Assembly (NCBI RefSeq): GCF_030052815.1
Contig: NW_026614696.1
Span: 62,001 to 126,000 of the forward strand
DNA from: Hevea brasiliensis
Lineage: Eukaryota > Streptophyta > Magnoliopsida > Malpighiales > Euphorbiaceae
Direction: 5' to 3'
Length of the DNA stretch: 64,000 bases
The position numbers and the translations under genes are program-made. How positions within the stretch are numbered: position 1 is the first letter of the stretch; each line of letters opens with the position of its first letter. Of this stretch, positions 22,004 through 33,483 are shown in pieces. The notes beneath the pieces are model-generated. The model was not told the origin of the DNA. It made no database searches and saw only the letters and a list, made by a program, of their open reading frames with translations.

Positions 22004-23730
22004 TACTATATTTGCCATTATGATGTTTATGAGACTTAATTGTGTGATTAGAAGTGGTTTGGGTCAATTTGGATTTGATTTGGATTGGAAAAAATGCTGA
22101 AAAACCTTTCTACCGAAAAGAACATGGCTTGGGCATGTCCCAAGCCACGAGCAGCATTCTAGATATTGCTAAGCAGAGCTTGGGCGTGTCTCGCAACATG
22201 GCCCATGCTTTCGTGTGCCCAAAGGCGTGTCTCGAGACACGACCCGTGCTTTTGCCCGTGTAATTTGTGCGCTTCAGGCCGTGTTACTGGGTTTGGGGCG
22301 TGTTTCTTTCTGTAGGGGCATGTTTTTGGCTGATTTTAGGGTTTTTTTGCTATTGTTGTATAATATGTGATCCAAAATCAAGCCTAGACCTAATTGAATA
22401 GTTCAATTAGGATTTCCAATCATACAAATAAATTTTGAAAATTATTTTTATGAATATTAAATTTGGAAAAAGTTCCTAAATTTAAAATTAATTTGAATAA
22501 GATTCAAATTGAGTTTTAAATTGATTATGTGATATTCAATTTGATTTTGCATATATATTTATGTTTAATCATTAAATGTTAATATGATGGATGATCATGG
22601 ACAATAAAAGACCAGTGTGTTTGGATTTAATTCTTTTATTTTTCTTTGGGATGTAATAATTAATTTTATTTATAGTGGCATGTATTATAAAAGTTATATT
22701 ACATAAGATGTATTTTCATTTATTTAAGGACTCTACAGTCCAATTTCTTCTAAATTCACCTTGGTATGCTAAGGGTTGCTTTGTAATTGGATTGCAAGAA
22801 GAACAAAGAGATCAAGAGCATTGGTGGGACTAGTAGGAGGAAGTCAAGATCAAGGTATTGATTAATGTACTCCTTCAGCAACTCTTGTAATAGAATAAGT
22901 GAAATACACCTAGGAAATGCCCTAATTCAATTCTTGTTAGCTCAGAATTGAATCTCTTAGAAAGTCCATAATCATACCATTTTATTTAATTGTCCATGTA
23001 TGCACGAAATGTGTATGGATGGATGCTTATTTATGATATATGCATGCCAAAATGGATAATGTGCAAAGTGAGACTTTAATAGCAATTAAGCTGACCACAA
23101 AATCTTCCAATTAAATGATTAAGTTGGTAATAGTATAATTATGATAATTATATTATAGCTTTCCACTAGGGCAATTAAATTTGGAAATTTTAGACACTTA
23201 AACTATCAGCTATGGTTACATAGGGGTGGTTTTTGTGGTCTAAGAGATTTTATAAATTTAATTGTCAAGCATGTGATGTTGTAAGTATGTGGATACTTTG
23301 GTGATCAAGAATAGATGTACTTGAGGTCATCAAGGTTCAAACTTCCATACTCTCTGGCTTAGTGGGCTCGTCTTAACTAATGCAAGATAGGCCAAGAATG
23401 GATGAACCTGAGGCTTTGAGCATTAGGGGCCAAAAATGATGATTGAGTTTCACATGAGATGTGATGAATAAATGTTATTCACTTATGTATTGTTAAAAGT
23501 ATCCAATAAAATATGATTTGAGGATGTTTAACAATATATAATAATTCAATCACCCACTAGAAATCCATCCAACTAGGATTTCCGTTTCCTACTATGGAAG
23601 TGTAGGATTCGCTAAGTTAGTGAAAGGACCAATTTGATCAAAAGACCATAATCATATTGGTGGTTAATTTACCTGATACAAGATAATTAATTTGAATCTT
23701 GCTTTTTCTGTAGTTATTACATCTGATAAT
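22004..23730 (+). other. Copia-5 leader
   Basis: Noncoding leader between primer site and gag, 1.7 kb. A GC-richer block at 22120-22330 holds perfect inverted repeats: GCTTGGGCATGTCCCAAGC (22127-22145) and GTGTCTCGAGACAC (22227-22240). It also has repeated TTGGGC(A/G)TGTC motifs. The 69-codon ORF in this block is a by-product. The remainder is AT-rich. Confidence 0.7.
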
Positions 23731-24588
23731 ATGGCACAAAGGTCCAACCCTTTATCATACATACTAGATGAAAATAGGCTCATGGGACCTAACTTCTTTG
23801 ATTGGCTTAGGAATTTGAGAATTGTTCTCAATCTTGAGCGTATAGGATATGTTCTTGATTCTAAGATTCCTGGACCATTACCAGCAGGGGCCACAGAAGA
23901 AAAGCATGTCACTTTGAGAAAGTGGCATGAAAATGACTTGCAAGTCATGTGCTACATGCTTGCTTCAATGACTAATTAGTTATAGAAGCAGTATGAGAAA
24001 ATGCAAACTTCTCCTGAAATACTGAATCACCTTCAAGAGTGGTTTGGTAAAAATAGTAGGATGGCTAGATATGAGATATCTAAACAATTGTTCAGGATGA
24101 AGATGAATGAAGGCCAGGATGTGGGAGAACATGTCCATACTATGATCCGGCTTATAGAGTAGCTGGAGGCATTGGAATTTTCCATGGACTTTTCTCTCTA
24201 TATGGATTTGATTCTTCAATCCTTGCCAGAGTCTTTTGGAAGTTTTATTACAAACTTCCATGTGATAAAACAAGAATGCACTTTAGCTGGTCTTCTTAAT
24301 ATTCTTGTGATTGCTCAAGGCAATACGCTAGGCAAGAAGGGCAAGAAAGTAGCACTTATTGCTTTTTCTTCATTTGGTAAGACCAAGAAGAAGAAAAACA
24401 ACAAGAAGAAGCCATCTTTCGCCCCTGGTCCTTCTAGTACAGTAGGCAAAAAGAGCCAACAAAAAAAAGAAGAAGGTAGAAGCAGTTCCTACCAACTACA
24501 ACAGACTCCACCATTAAAGCCGAGTATGTTGTTGCATGTGATGCTGCAAAAGAGGCTGTTTGGATCAAAAAGTTCATTTCAGAACTAG
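23731..24588 (+). pseudogene. Copia-5 gag
   Basis: One frame from ATG 23731: MAQRSNPLSYILDENRLMGP, then FFDWLRNLRIVLNLE, then LQEWFGKNSRMARYEISKQL, and LPESFGSFITNFH. This is the retrotran-gag pattern of copia elements. Stops at 23977-23979, 23983-23985 and about 24160 interrupt it. The end is Lys/Ser-rich (KTKKKKNNKKKPSFAPGPSS) and no CCHC knuckle follows. From about 24500 the DNA is RNase H sequence in another frame, which marks the edge of the large pol deletion. Confidence 0.85.
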
Positions 24589-24863
24589 GTGTGGTTTCTT
24601 CCATTGAGTCAGTAGTTCCTTTCTACTGTGACAATAATGGAGCCATTGCACAAGAAAAGGAATCCAGGTCTCACTAGTGATCCAAACACATAAAGCGGCG
24701 ATTTCATATTATTAGAGAGATAGTCAGAAGAGGTGACATCGCCATGTAAAAAGTAGCTTCAGCTAACATCCTGACTGATCCATTGACCAAGGCCATGACA
24801 CAACAACAATTAAATAGACATCTTGAGAAGATGGGTCTTAGATACTGTAGTGAATGGCTCTAG
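24504..24863 (+). pseudogene. Copia-5 pol remnant: end of RNase H
   Basis: Reads DSTIKAEYVVACDAAKEAV-like RNase H sequence, then FYCDNNGAIAQEKESRSH and the tail QLNRHLEKMGLRYCSEWL before TAG at 24861-24863. It aligns with the Copia-1 pol end at 8843-9197. It has two stops in tandem near 24675 and one near 24747. Everything between gag and this point is deleted. Confidence 0.85.
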
Positions 24864-24877
24864 GCCAAGTAGGAGAT

Positions 24878-27800
24878 TGTTAGTTGTATGTGCCTTAGAG
24901 CATCATACACTGATCTTGTATCTTGTAAATGATATTGTGAATATTTTAATGGCAATTAACATTTCATTTAAATGTTGTATGTTTCATATCATATTTATTT
25001 GAAATTGTCCATTAGCAATATATTATCTGTTCTGTTCTTATGAGATAAGAATATGAGTGACAAAATATATGGGACATTTATTATAAATAAGAGTTCGCAG
25101 CTAAAGGATATTTTGGTGGGCACATTATATCTAAAGAGCTGTCACCTCTGTTTATCTCCATTGATCAATATGAGATACTGATGTATATGGAATGGTGAGT
25201 CTCATGCCATCTGATATGAGATATCGGGATAAACATAGTGGGCACTTAAATGATAAGTAGGTCTATAATGCCCTCACTTTAAGTAGTCCGTACATTCTAC
25301 TATTCCGACGACTAACGTCTGTTCGGACAGTCAGGATATCTGGAACTATAGTTAAACTAGAGTGAGGAGGCATAAACTGATTGAATTAAGACAAAGAAAA
25401 ATTAAAGAAAAATATAAGAAATGAAATGTTAATAAGTTAAAGGAGCCGGGACTCCGGTGATGGGTGACCATAATGGGAAGCGATTGTGAAGACAATTGCT
25501 GACCACAGACCTACGAGGAACCCTATGAAATAAATATTTTGGATTAATTAAAGTTTTTATGAGGATTAAATGACATTAAATATGTCAAAGAAAATTTAAG
25601 AAAATTAAATCAATCGGTATAGACAAGTATAACCCGATAAGCATAACGAAGGACATTTTGGTCATTTCACCCTCAGTGTTGAATTTTGACTTAAATGTCA
25701 ATTAAAATGAGAGAGATTAAAACACATAAAAATAAATTAAATTGTGAATTTATGTATAGAAATGGGAAAAGAAAAGAAAAGAAAAAGAAATAAAATAATG
25801 ACCTAAGCATGATGTCATAAGACATCATTAACATAATTGTGACTAATGGAAATTTAACAACTAATTTAAAAGGGATAAGAAGAGATGTAAAAGAGACAAA
25901 TTGCATTAAAAAGAAAACATTTCTCTTCTTTTTCCTCATGTAGCTGAAACCCTATGGGAGTTGCTTCCAAGCTTTTCCTCACTTCTAAGTTCAAATTCCC
26001 TCCCTTTTCTCACCCTAAGACCCTAAGTCATCTTCATTAAAAATTAATCTCACACCATAAGGAAGATAGTGACAGCCAAGAAGTGAAGAAGAATTTAAAG
26101 TTTAGCAAGTCCAAGTTGGACACAAACAAGGTTAGTGCGCTATAAGTTTTTCTTTCACTTTTAGGTGTAGTAAGCATGCTAAATTAGGTTGGAATTTCAT
26201 GAAATTGAAAGAAATTAATAAAGAATTGAATACCCCTAATTTCGATAGCCATGAGATTAATTAGGGTTTGATATTTTTAATTGATGTAAATTAGTTCAAT
26301 GATGATGCGTGATAAGATTATATGCATTACAAGTTATAGGGATTGAATTTGATTGAACTATGAAATTGAAATTATGGTTTTGACCATAAATTGGGGATTT
26401 TGTGCTATGGCTAGAATTTGACCTTGTTGAGATGAATTTTTGATCATTAGAAGTACTATGAATGCTAATTGAAGTTGGGGAGTTGGGAGAAATTGAATTG
26501 GGAGTGTTAATTTTTCATGCTGGAATTTTGGACCTATGGGTCTAGCATGTTTGAACTACCATAACTTGAATTGTCTTGCTCCAATTGGTATAAGGCTAAT
26601 TGGAGATGAAATTAGGGTCAAAATGCCCCATTTTTCATGAAGAAACAATGCCCAAAAACTATCCACAACTTGACCTAATTATTGCTTGAATTTGGATGAC
26701 CATAACCTAAACCCAGAAAAATGACCAAATGTTCATTTGGCCATAACTCCCTCTAGAAAGGTCAGAATGACCTAATTTTTATACCATTGGAAAGGTTAGA
26801 CATAGGAGCACAACTTTCATTGAGAACATAGAATGCAAAATTGCCTCTAATCAAATCAAATTGCTAGCACAAATTAGGTCAACAAAATTGTCCAGAACCA
26901 AACTGTCCAAAAATTCTGAACTTAGGCCTACCCGACCAGTTATGGAAAAAATGCCATAACTTGGTCTAAAAATTTGAAAATGCAATGAAACCAATGCCAA
27001 AACTTTTATAAGATATAGATCTAAAGCTTTGATATTTTGACCAAAACTCAGAACCTAATGGAACTAGGCCAATTAGCTAGAACAAATCAGCATACTAAAA
27101 CCTGAAATGAACCAAATAACCACTTGACTCCAGAATAGTTTTTATACCATAACTTTTAGTAGAAAACTCCAAATGAAATGTCCCTAACTGTTCTGGAAAC
27201 CTGAGAAACAAGGCTTCAACTTTGATTTAGAAACTTTTCTCAAATTTTGAGTGTAAGAACCCTAAAATGGGAGACAAAGCCACTAAATTGAACTTCGAAT
27301 CTTGTAGATACAGGGTACCTGAGTCCAGGCCAGTTAATTTGCTATAATTAATTCTAAAAAACCTGAAAAATTGCAATTCAAAATTCTGAATGATCATAAG
27401 ACATAGGGTAGAAACTTCTATGAAGAATACTAGGCCTAAAAGTGGCTGTAACATGTCCAATTAATTAGATAAAAATTAACCTCATAATCTGCCTAATTCT
27501 GGAACCAGAATGAGACAATGAACCAGTTTTAGGTGTTTAACTATAACTTGAGCTCAAAAACTCTAAATGGTATGATTCAAAAAGGAAAACAAAGATAAGA
27601 TATAGAGAGACAACTTCCATGAAGGAAGTGTAGCCAAACAGTGGCCACATCTTGGCCAATTTGCTAGGTAAAGACATGACACCAAATCTGGACCTAAAGA
27701 AAGGTTCAAGATATTATTCGATACATAACATGTAAATTACCTATATGAATTGCTAAATGCATAAGTTATATGAAAATGAAGGGGGAACCTATTTTCCCAC

Positions 27801-30800
27801 TATAAATTGACATGAAACTACTATAAAGCACTAATAATGCATGACATGAAATGACAAGATCATAAGTAATTAATAATACTAATTTGCCCAAAGTATACCT
27901 AGACTTATTCATATAGCATGGATCGACTGGTATACTAATTAGGGACTACAAATAGCAGTATTGCCTACAGGAATAATCATTGATAGATAATATATGTCTG
28001 ATATGGTTGTTCTACTGGCTTTATGCCTGCTCGTTAACCATTGTGCCTATTATTATTTCTGGCTTTATGCTTACTCACTGGCCTTGTGCCTGACATGACA
28101 GATGTATACATGTTAGATATATAGATGTTTAACTAGTATACTCCCGCGTATTCAGTCTTTATAGTTTGTTATGGGTTACTTAGGCACAGATAAGAGTAAT
28201 AAGCCTTAAATTTAAATAAGTACACGAACAGATCACAGGTATGAGTAATAAGACTGAACATAAAATAAACGAACAGAAAAGATCTTGATTTAACTTAATT
28301 GCTTCCAAAGTTCTATAAACATGTAAAAGATTTTAAATTCATGAAATTCTATATTTCTTTATAAAGTTATACATAGAATAATTATTTTAATTATTAGTTA
28401 TTTTTATTTCAATTATTGCACTACTAAGTAAAAATGCTTAGCGCATTGGTTTTTCATTGCGTAGGTACAAGAGACCACTACTAGCAGCAACAGTAGCAGT
28501 AGAGCACCGATAGAGGATTGATCAGATTTGCTACAGTGTCGGTGTCACCTCATCAGTTATTTTGATAGGGCTTATGTATATATCAGTTGTTGCATTTTGA
28601 TCATTATACATAAGTAAATGTTGTAAATCATTTTGAGATATATAATTAAATTTTTGGATTGTGTATAAATTGTACATTATTGTATGTAAATTTTATATGA
28701 ATGAAATGAAATTTACTTTCTTGAAAATTTTATGAATAATGAGATGATATGACATGGCATATAGAAAGAATGAGATAAATAGTATAATATATGATATGAA
28801 ATTGTTTTTAACAAGTGAATGGTAGAACCCGCCATGCACTAATAAAATAGAGAAGACTCTGTCTAGGTTTCTACAAAAATAAAATGTGATAAAAAAAATT
28901 TCCCACACATGGAATAATATAAATAAATGGAATTTAAATTAATACGGTATAAGACAAGATAAAATAGGGTACTTTGACACCGAATGTGACACGCCTTGCT
29001 CAGCTACACTATAGACGGGTGAGGGGTGTTACAAGGTCGAACTTGTGAGGAATAGATAACATGAACATGGCATTTACTTGAATCAATAAAATGATATCTG
29101 TGTCATACTAGTGCATATAATCCTCAGACTTGAAATGACACGGTTGTCTCTTATATGGGTGGTTTGAGTTTGATACCACTTACATATCTGTACTGTGTAT
29201 GAATATTTTGGTGTGTGTTGGCTCAGATCTGTCATGTGTTAGGACAAGTGTTCTGTCAAGAGGGGATCTATACCATTGAGCAAATAGGGTTAAAGTCCTT
29301 TGCAGATTTGAGCTGTTCTTGACAAAATTAAGTTCCTGGCCTGGACAGATGACTTTGTCAAGAAAGATGTTTCTTAATAGTAAAGTCTAATATGTCAAGA
29401 ATTAGATTTCAAATGAGTGCATAAGATTCCATGATAAGGGGTTTGACTCTACCATGATCCTTAATGGAATTGGGACATAATACGGAGGGATTTTAGTGCA
29501 CGGTGACGTATGATTAAATGTTCATATTTTAAGGTTTTCCTTATTACTAATTATTTGGCTATAACATGTTATGCTAGGTGTCAACCATGATCTATGAGAT
29601 GCCTAAAATGATTTAGGGAAATCATTTACGGTCTGGAAGAGTTCCAATGATGTTAAGAGTTAATATCATTTCTCATTTTCAATTAGTAATGAGCCTAGTA
29701 AGTCACACACTTACACAAGTTAACCACTAAGTATATAATGATTTAATTGATTAATTAAAGAGTTTAATTAATTAATTATATAGATTTAGTTTGCAATAAG
29801 ATTGCGAAGTCCCTAGCATGACTGAAACAAGTCTTGGATATTGGATGTATTATATAAATTAGATTTATATTTAAAGAGTTTAAATATAAATTTAATAGTG
29901 AAATTAATTAATGGAGATTAATTAATTAATTAATTTATATGTGATATAAATTAATTTGAGGGGGAAAATTACAATTTTGAGTTGAGAACTCAAAATTGTA
30001 TACAAGGGCATTTTGGTAAAATCACATGGTGACACATGGCACCATGAGATGGTGACATGTGGCACTCATATATGTGTGCCACTTGTCTTCCATTAATAGA
30101 AGATGACTTTTGATGATTTAATCTTAGCTTGACAAGTGGCTTAATGAGATTAAGACACATTAAAGCAAGATTAAATAGAATCATGACAAGTGACAATACC
30201 ATTAATGTATTTTGTCTTGCATATTTTATGAGATATGATAAAGACAAATTTTGGAATAGTTCTTCTTTTTCTTCCCTCAACTTGGACAACAACAAGAACT
30301 CTTCTCCCTCTCTTGTTTTTCTTCCATTGATTCATAAAAGAAAAGCTTGTTTTATTTTGAATAAAAAATACTAGGAAGTGTTCCTCGCTAGTTCCATCTA
30401 ATATAACCTCACCAAAAGCAAAAGTCCCAAAGTTTAGTGGTTAACTAATCACAAAAGGAGAGAATTGGGGATGCCATTGGTGGAGCTTGGTGGTGGACAA
30501 GCTAGAAGAGCTCCAATTATTGCTTTTCAAACTTTCAACGGAGTAAGAAGTTTGATTCTGCACTTTAAAAGGTTAGAATCTTCAAATCCCTCTTTTAGTT
30601 AGGGTTTAATATGTTTAATTGTTAAAACAACAATCCTTAATGGCAAATGAATGATTAATGCAAGTTAAAAGTGTGTTTTAACATGTTTTGGATGTTTAAG
30701 GTTGGTTAGGTGCAGAACATACTTGGTGTGTATGCATGAAACCCTAGAAAAATTTAGAAATCCAACCTTTATATCCCTAATTCACGCTTCCCAAGGCCAT

Positions 30801-30802
30801 CA
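24878..30802 (+). mobile_element. Copia-5 3' LTR (with gypsy solo LTR inside)
   Basis: Starts TGTTAGTTGTATG after the purine tract and ends GGCCATCA at 30802. It is split at 25264-29033 by a solo LTR. The 3' LTR lacks the MITE of the 5' LTR and preserves its empty site, so the MITE came in after Copia-5. The ORFs near 29990-30374 are LTR sequence and also occur in the 5' LTR. Confidence 0.88.
25264..29033 (+). mobile_element. Solo LTR of Ty3/gypsy family B
   Basis: 3770 bp, bounded by AGGTC on both sides (25259-25263 and 29034-29038), an exact 5-bp target duplication. The start TATAATGCCCTCACT is a decayed TGTAACGCCCTCACT. The end GAGGGGTGTTACA matches, in reverse orientation, the Gypsy-3 LTR at 49623. 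No primer site, coding sequence or second LTR is present, so it is most simply a product of LTR-LTR recombination. GGCTTTATGCCTG-like repeats near 28018-28095 correspond to the minisatellite at 62221-62290. Confidence 0.88.
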
Positions 30803-31236
30803 AAGTATACAGATGTAAAGCTAGTAGATTTGCCTAATAAACTTTTAAATAAAAAGATAAAGTTTATATATTATGATGATGATGATGAAGAAGAAGATGA
30901 TGATAATGAGGTGGAGGGGGAGGAGGATGAAAAGGAGAATAGGGAAGAAGAGAATAAACCAGATACTAACCAGAATAATGATGTTAAAAGTAAAAGTGCA
31001 ACAAATGAGAAGTTAGATTTTCTTAATGTGGAGAATTCGTGCTGTGGAAATCAAATAGAAGAAAAGACTAATGATAAGAGAGCGCTAAAGATTTGGAAAA
31101 TCAAACAAATGAAGCCAAAGAGCAAAGGAGCAATGCATTGAAACATGTGTTTCAAAATCTGTTGTCCATGAAAAGGTGGAGTAAAAATCCATTGATAAGC
31201 TTATTGAAGACGAACTCAAAGAAATTGGAGATAAGA
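30803..31236 (+). pseudogene. THUMPD1-like exon 3, part after Copia-5
   Basis: The first five bases AAGTA are the right target-site copy. From 30808 the frame continues the codon split at 19242: DVKLVDLPNKLLNKKIKF, then a run of Asp and Glu (about 30872-30955), then Lys/Asn-rich sequence to a stop at 31139-31141. The family-like reading moves to other frames near 31080 and again near 31138, ending KEIGDKSK at about 31236, with one stop near 31185. The acidic low-complexity stretch is usual in this family. Confidence 0.75.
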
Positions 31237-31915
31237 GTAAGATGAGCAATATACTGCCTCCTTTTCCATTTATTTTCATTTTTTTAGGCCTTGATGTTCC
31301 ATATTTCCATAAAAATAATAAATAACAGTTTCTCAATTAGATGAACACCAAAATTGATCATGTGGGTGAAGTTATCCCATTTGTATGCTTTTCAGTTTTA
31401 TTTTATTCTGGTGATGTGCTCTTTATTCCCATCGTATTTTGTTGTGATTTTATCTATATAATTTGTAATGATTTTTTTTGTTCATTTGTACACATCCATC
31501 CATAATAATTATGTTGAGTGAGTATTTGATAAGAGTGATTTAACTTTACTATGAGTACTTAATTAAATAAAAACAAAAATAAACTAATTGTTTTAAGGGC
31601 CAGAAGATTTGATTTATGTTTGGCCTGAGAAAAATAAGACAAACAAGCACTTTAATAATTATAAAACCATGGCCTGCAAAAATTTGTATCTTGATTCTGC
31701 TTGCTGAGAAAAAAATAGTGGCACTTTGGTTTTATTCTATAACTGTTTTCCTGGCTAATTTAATCCCCAATCTTGTAGATTATGCTCGATTACCTAATTC
31801 CCATTGTTATTTGTCGATATAAGGAAAGGATAAAGTCCATCCTTGATAACTATTTGTGAGTTATGACCACATCCTCATGTTTTTTATGCAGTTTAATGTT
31901 GTACTGTTCAAACAG
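31237..31915 (+). other. THUMPD1-like intron
   Basis: Noncoding between the acidic exon and the last exon. The acceptor TTCAAACAG at 31907-31915 is clear. The donor is not, because the bases after KSK are ATGAGC. ORFs here have no support. Confidence 0.5.
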
Positions 31916-32055
31916 AGGCACTTTGCAAATCTTGATTCAGGCTATAATGATGTCGCTTTTGTTCAAATGTGCAAGAGAGATGGAGACCCTTCTCCTAAAG
32001 ATATTGCATAGAACATGATGACATCTGCTGCATCAACTAGGAAACACATGTCAAG
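31916..32055 (+). pseudogene. THUMPD1-like exon 4
   Basis: 140 bases after TTCAAACAG and before GTTTATT. It encodes RHFANLDSGYNDVAFVQM, CKRDGDPSPKDIA, a TAG, then NMMTSAASTRKHMSR and two bases. This matches the segment just before the THUMP domain in plant homologues. The TAG is where Gln is expected. No following exon is recognised. Confidence 0.8.
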
Positions 32056-32361
32056 GTTTATTAAATGCTTATTTGTTTGATTAAATTTTATCAAGTGCGT
32101 GGCTTATGAGATTTGTATTAGTAGCCAGGTTCCAGTAAAGCTCATGCATTTGGAAGGCTTATATGAGCTATTTGTTTCTAAGTTTGTAAGTTGTCACTAG
32201 AGTTGATTATTACAATAGTCTGTACATTTTCTCTTATTGTTACTATTATACCAAGTTGTGAGACAAAGAAGCCTATGCTCTGCTCAATGTTGTGTCTCAT
32301 TTATACTAAATTCATTTGTAGGAATTTTAACTTATTTTATCATGAATTATTAGTTTTTATA

Positions 32362-32393
<32 letters not shown>

Positions 32394-32436
32394 GCCATTA
32401 ATTTTGAACTTGAAGTTTAATTAAATAATTATTTAA
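32056..32436. other. Noncoding stretch with (TAT)n tract
   Basis: Presumed start of the next intron. 32363-32393 is a trinucleotide tract. The 67-codon ORF at 32191 is read into that tract and is not a gene. Confidence 0.5.
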
Positions 32437-32564
32437 AATTTTAAATAAATAATAAATAATAAATTTTAGCGACCATTTAGTTTGGTCGGTAATTTATTGT
32501 AATTTTAAATAAATAATAAATAATAAATTTTACCGACCATTTAGTTTAGTCGGTAATTTATTGT
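32437..32564. repeat. Two 64-bp direct repeats with CGACC...GGTCGG palindromes
   Basis: Units 32437-32500 and 32501-32564, nearly identical. Each contains CGACCATTTAGTTTGGTCGG, an inverted repeat related to the array at 16630-17540. This may be the right arm of the second CACTA-like element. A clean terminus is not seen. Confidence 0.65.
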
Positions 32565-32750
32565 ATATAATTATATAAATTATTGATTGATTGTTGTAAA
32601 TTGAGCTATATTGTTAATGTTTTAGAAATGATTGTGTTTATTTATAAATGTTGTAGTAGTGGATGGTATAATGAGAATATTGGAAGTGTTATTTTATATG
32701 TAGGAATATTATTTTACCTTCATTAGCAAGTATGATATGTTTTATTATAG

Positions 32751-32964
32751 ACGGTATTTTGCCCAAATTCTCCAGCAACGCATTGAAGAGGAGATACCGC
32801 GCCTCAGACAATAGAAAGAATAGCAATTTCGCTCTATGCAAGAGGAGATGAGGCGTATGATGAGGCAAATGGCATCATCATTCCGCCCTTCAAGTGATTC
32901 TATTGATCCCATAATCAAAGCACACCGAATCTGTAGCTTCATATTGTTTATATACATTTGCTAA
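32751..32964 (+). pseudogene. CACTA transposase C-terminal fragment
   Basis: After an ATTATAG acceptor, the frame from 32752 reads FAQILQQRIEEEIPRLRQ, stop, KE, stop, then QFRSMQEEMRRMMRQMASSF and RPSSDSIDP, ending TAA at 32962-32964. The Gln/Glu/Met/Arg-rich heptad-like stretch is the coiled-coil tail of plant Ptta/En-Spm transposases. Both stops are TAG after a purine codon, where Gln fits. It lies just inside the right subterminal array, as expected for a plus-strand transposase gene. The catalytic region is missing. Confidence 0.55.
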
Positions 32965-33149
32965 CTGAACTTATTACTTGTACGGTTAATTTAATACTTT
33001 TATGCAATATATGGTATTTTTATTTGCTAACTATTATAAATTTTATTATTATATTTATTTAAGTTTATTACGAATTATATAAATATAATAATTCTTAATT
33101 CATTATTATTTATTTATTATTAAAAAAATTAGAATATCAAAAAAATTAG
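32965..33149. other. AT-rich segment before the right array
   Basis: No feature seen. Confidence 0.5.
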
Positions 33150-33483
33150 AAAAAAATTAATTCTGTGACTAATTATAATCCGTCACAAATTTGTAACAGA
33201 AAGCTTTCCGTTACAAAAAAATAGTCAAAATAATTTGTGATGGATAATATTTTATGACAGATTTTTTGTCACTAATTCATCACAAATTTATGATGGATAT
33301 GTGTTTTGACAGGCCAAAATTTTGTAACGGACGAATGAATTCTGTCATAAATTTTGACAGACTTTTCGTCAAATTTCATTACAAATTTGTAATAAATTTT
33401 TTAGTCTGTCACTAAAAATTTGTGACAAGTAAAATTTCGACGTCAATTTTTCCATCACAAAACTGATTTTTTTTCTTGTAGTT
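33150..33483. repeat. Right subterminal array and terminus of the CACTA-like element
   Basis: Decayed copies of CCGTCACAAATTTGTAAC-type units, mirror-related to the left array at 15314-15979. The last bases TTTTTTCTTGTAGT are the inverse of ACTACAAGAAAA. Copies here are more decayed than on the left. Confidence 0.7.

Larger units (their letters stand above)
19243..30802 (+). mobile_element. Copia-5, a deleted Ty1/copia element
   Basis: LTRs at 19243-21989 and 24878-30802 open TGTTAGTT and close GGCCATCA. The flanks are AAGGA and AAGTA, a 5-bp target duplication with one mismatch. After subtracting the hAT MITE and the solo LTR with their duplicated bases, the LTRs are about 2157 and 2150 bp, so they match in length. 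The internal part (about 2.9 kb) keeps only the primer site, leader, gag and the last piece of RNase H. Protease, integrase and most of RT are missing. It is related to Copia-1 and could only have moved with help from a complete relative. Confidence 0.9.
18140..32055 (+). pseudogene. THUMPD1-like gene fragment, interrupted by Copia-5
   Basis: Exon pieces, all on the plus strand: 18140-18208 (MATENKPKSA, Lys-rich); 18333-18452 (SYPLCPGVQGFFITCDGGKE, 40 codons between a TTACAG acceptor and a GT donor); 19214-19242 (FYEELIHGK); 30808 to about 31236 (a very acidic stretch, then KSIDKLIEDELKEIGDKSK); 31916-32055 (RHFANLDSGYNDVAFVQM, then MMTSAASTRKHMSR). This order and these motifs match plant THUMP-domain protein 1, homologous to yeast Tan1, the partner of the tRNA N4-acetylcytidine acetyltransferase. 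The exons encoding the THUMP domain proper are absent. Damage: the Copia-5 insertion, at least two frameshifts near 31080-31140, a stop near 31185, and a TAG in the last exon after KDIA. A nonfunctional captured copy is the best reading. Confidence 0.8.
15314..33483. mobile_element. CACTA-like DNA transposon carrying nested insertions
   Basis: The left end TTATACAAGAAAAACAAAT and the inverted right end AACTACAAGAAAAAAAATCA share the core ACAAGAAAAA. Each is followed by a TTTTGTGAT(A/G)GAAA(G/A)ATT segment. This is the CACTACAAGAAAA terminus of plant En/Spm elements with decayed first bases. Both ends carry arrays of the CGTCACAAATTTGTGACG palindrome. A transposase C-terminal fragment (32751-32964) sits next to the right end in the expected orientation. 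Without Copia-5 and its duplicated target the element is about 6.6 kb. No convincing 3-bp target duplication remains (CTT against TTT). A second repeat family and a gene fragment lie inside. Confidence 0.6.
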
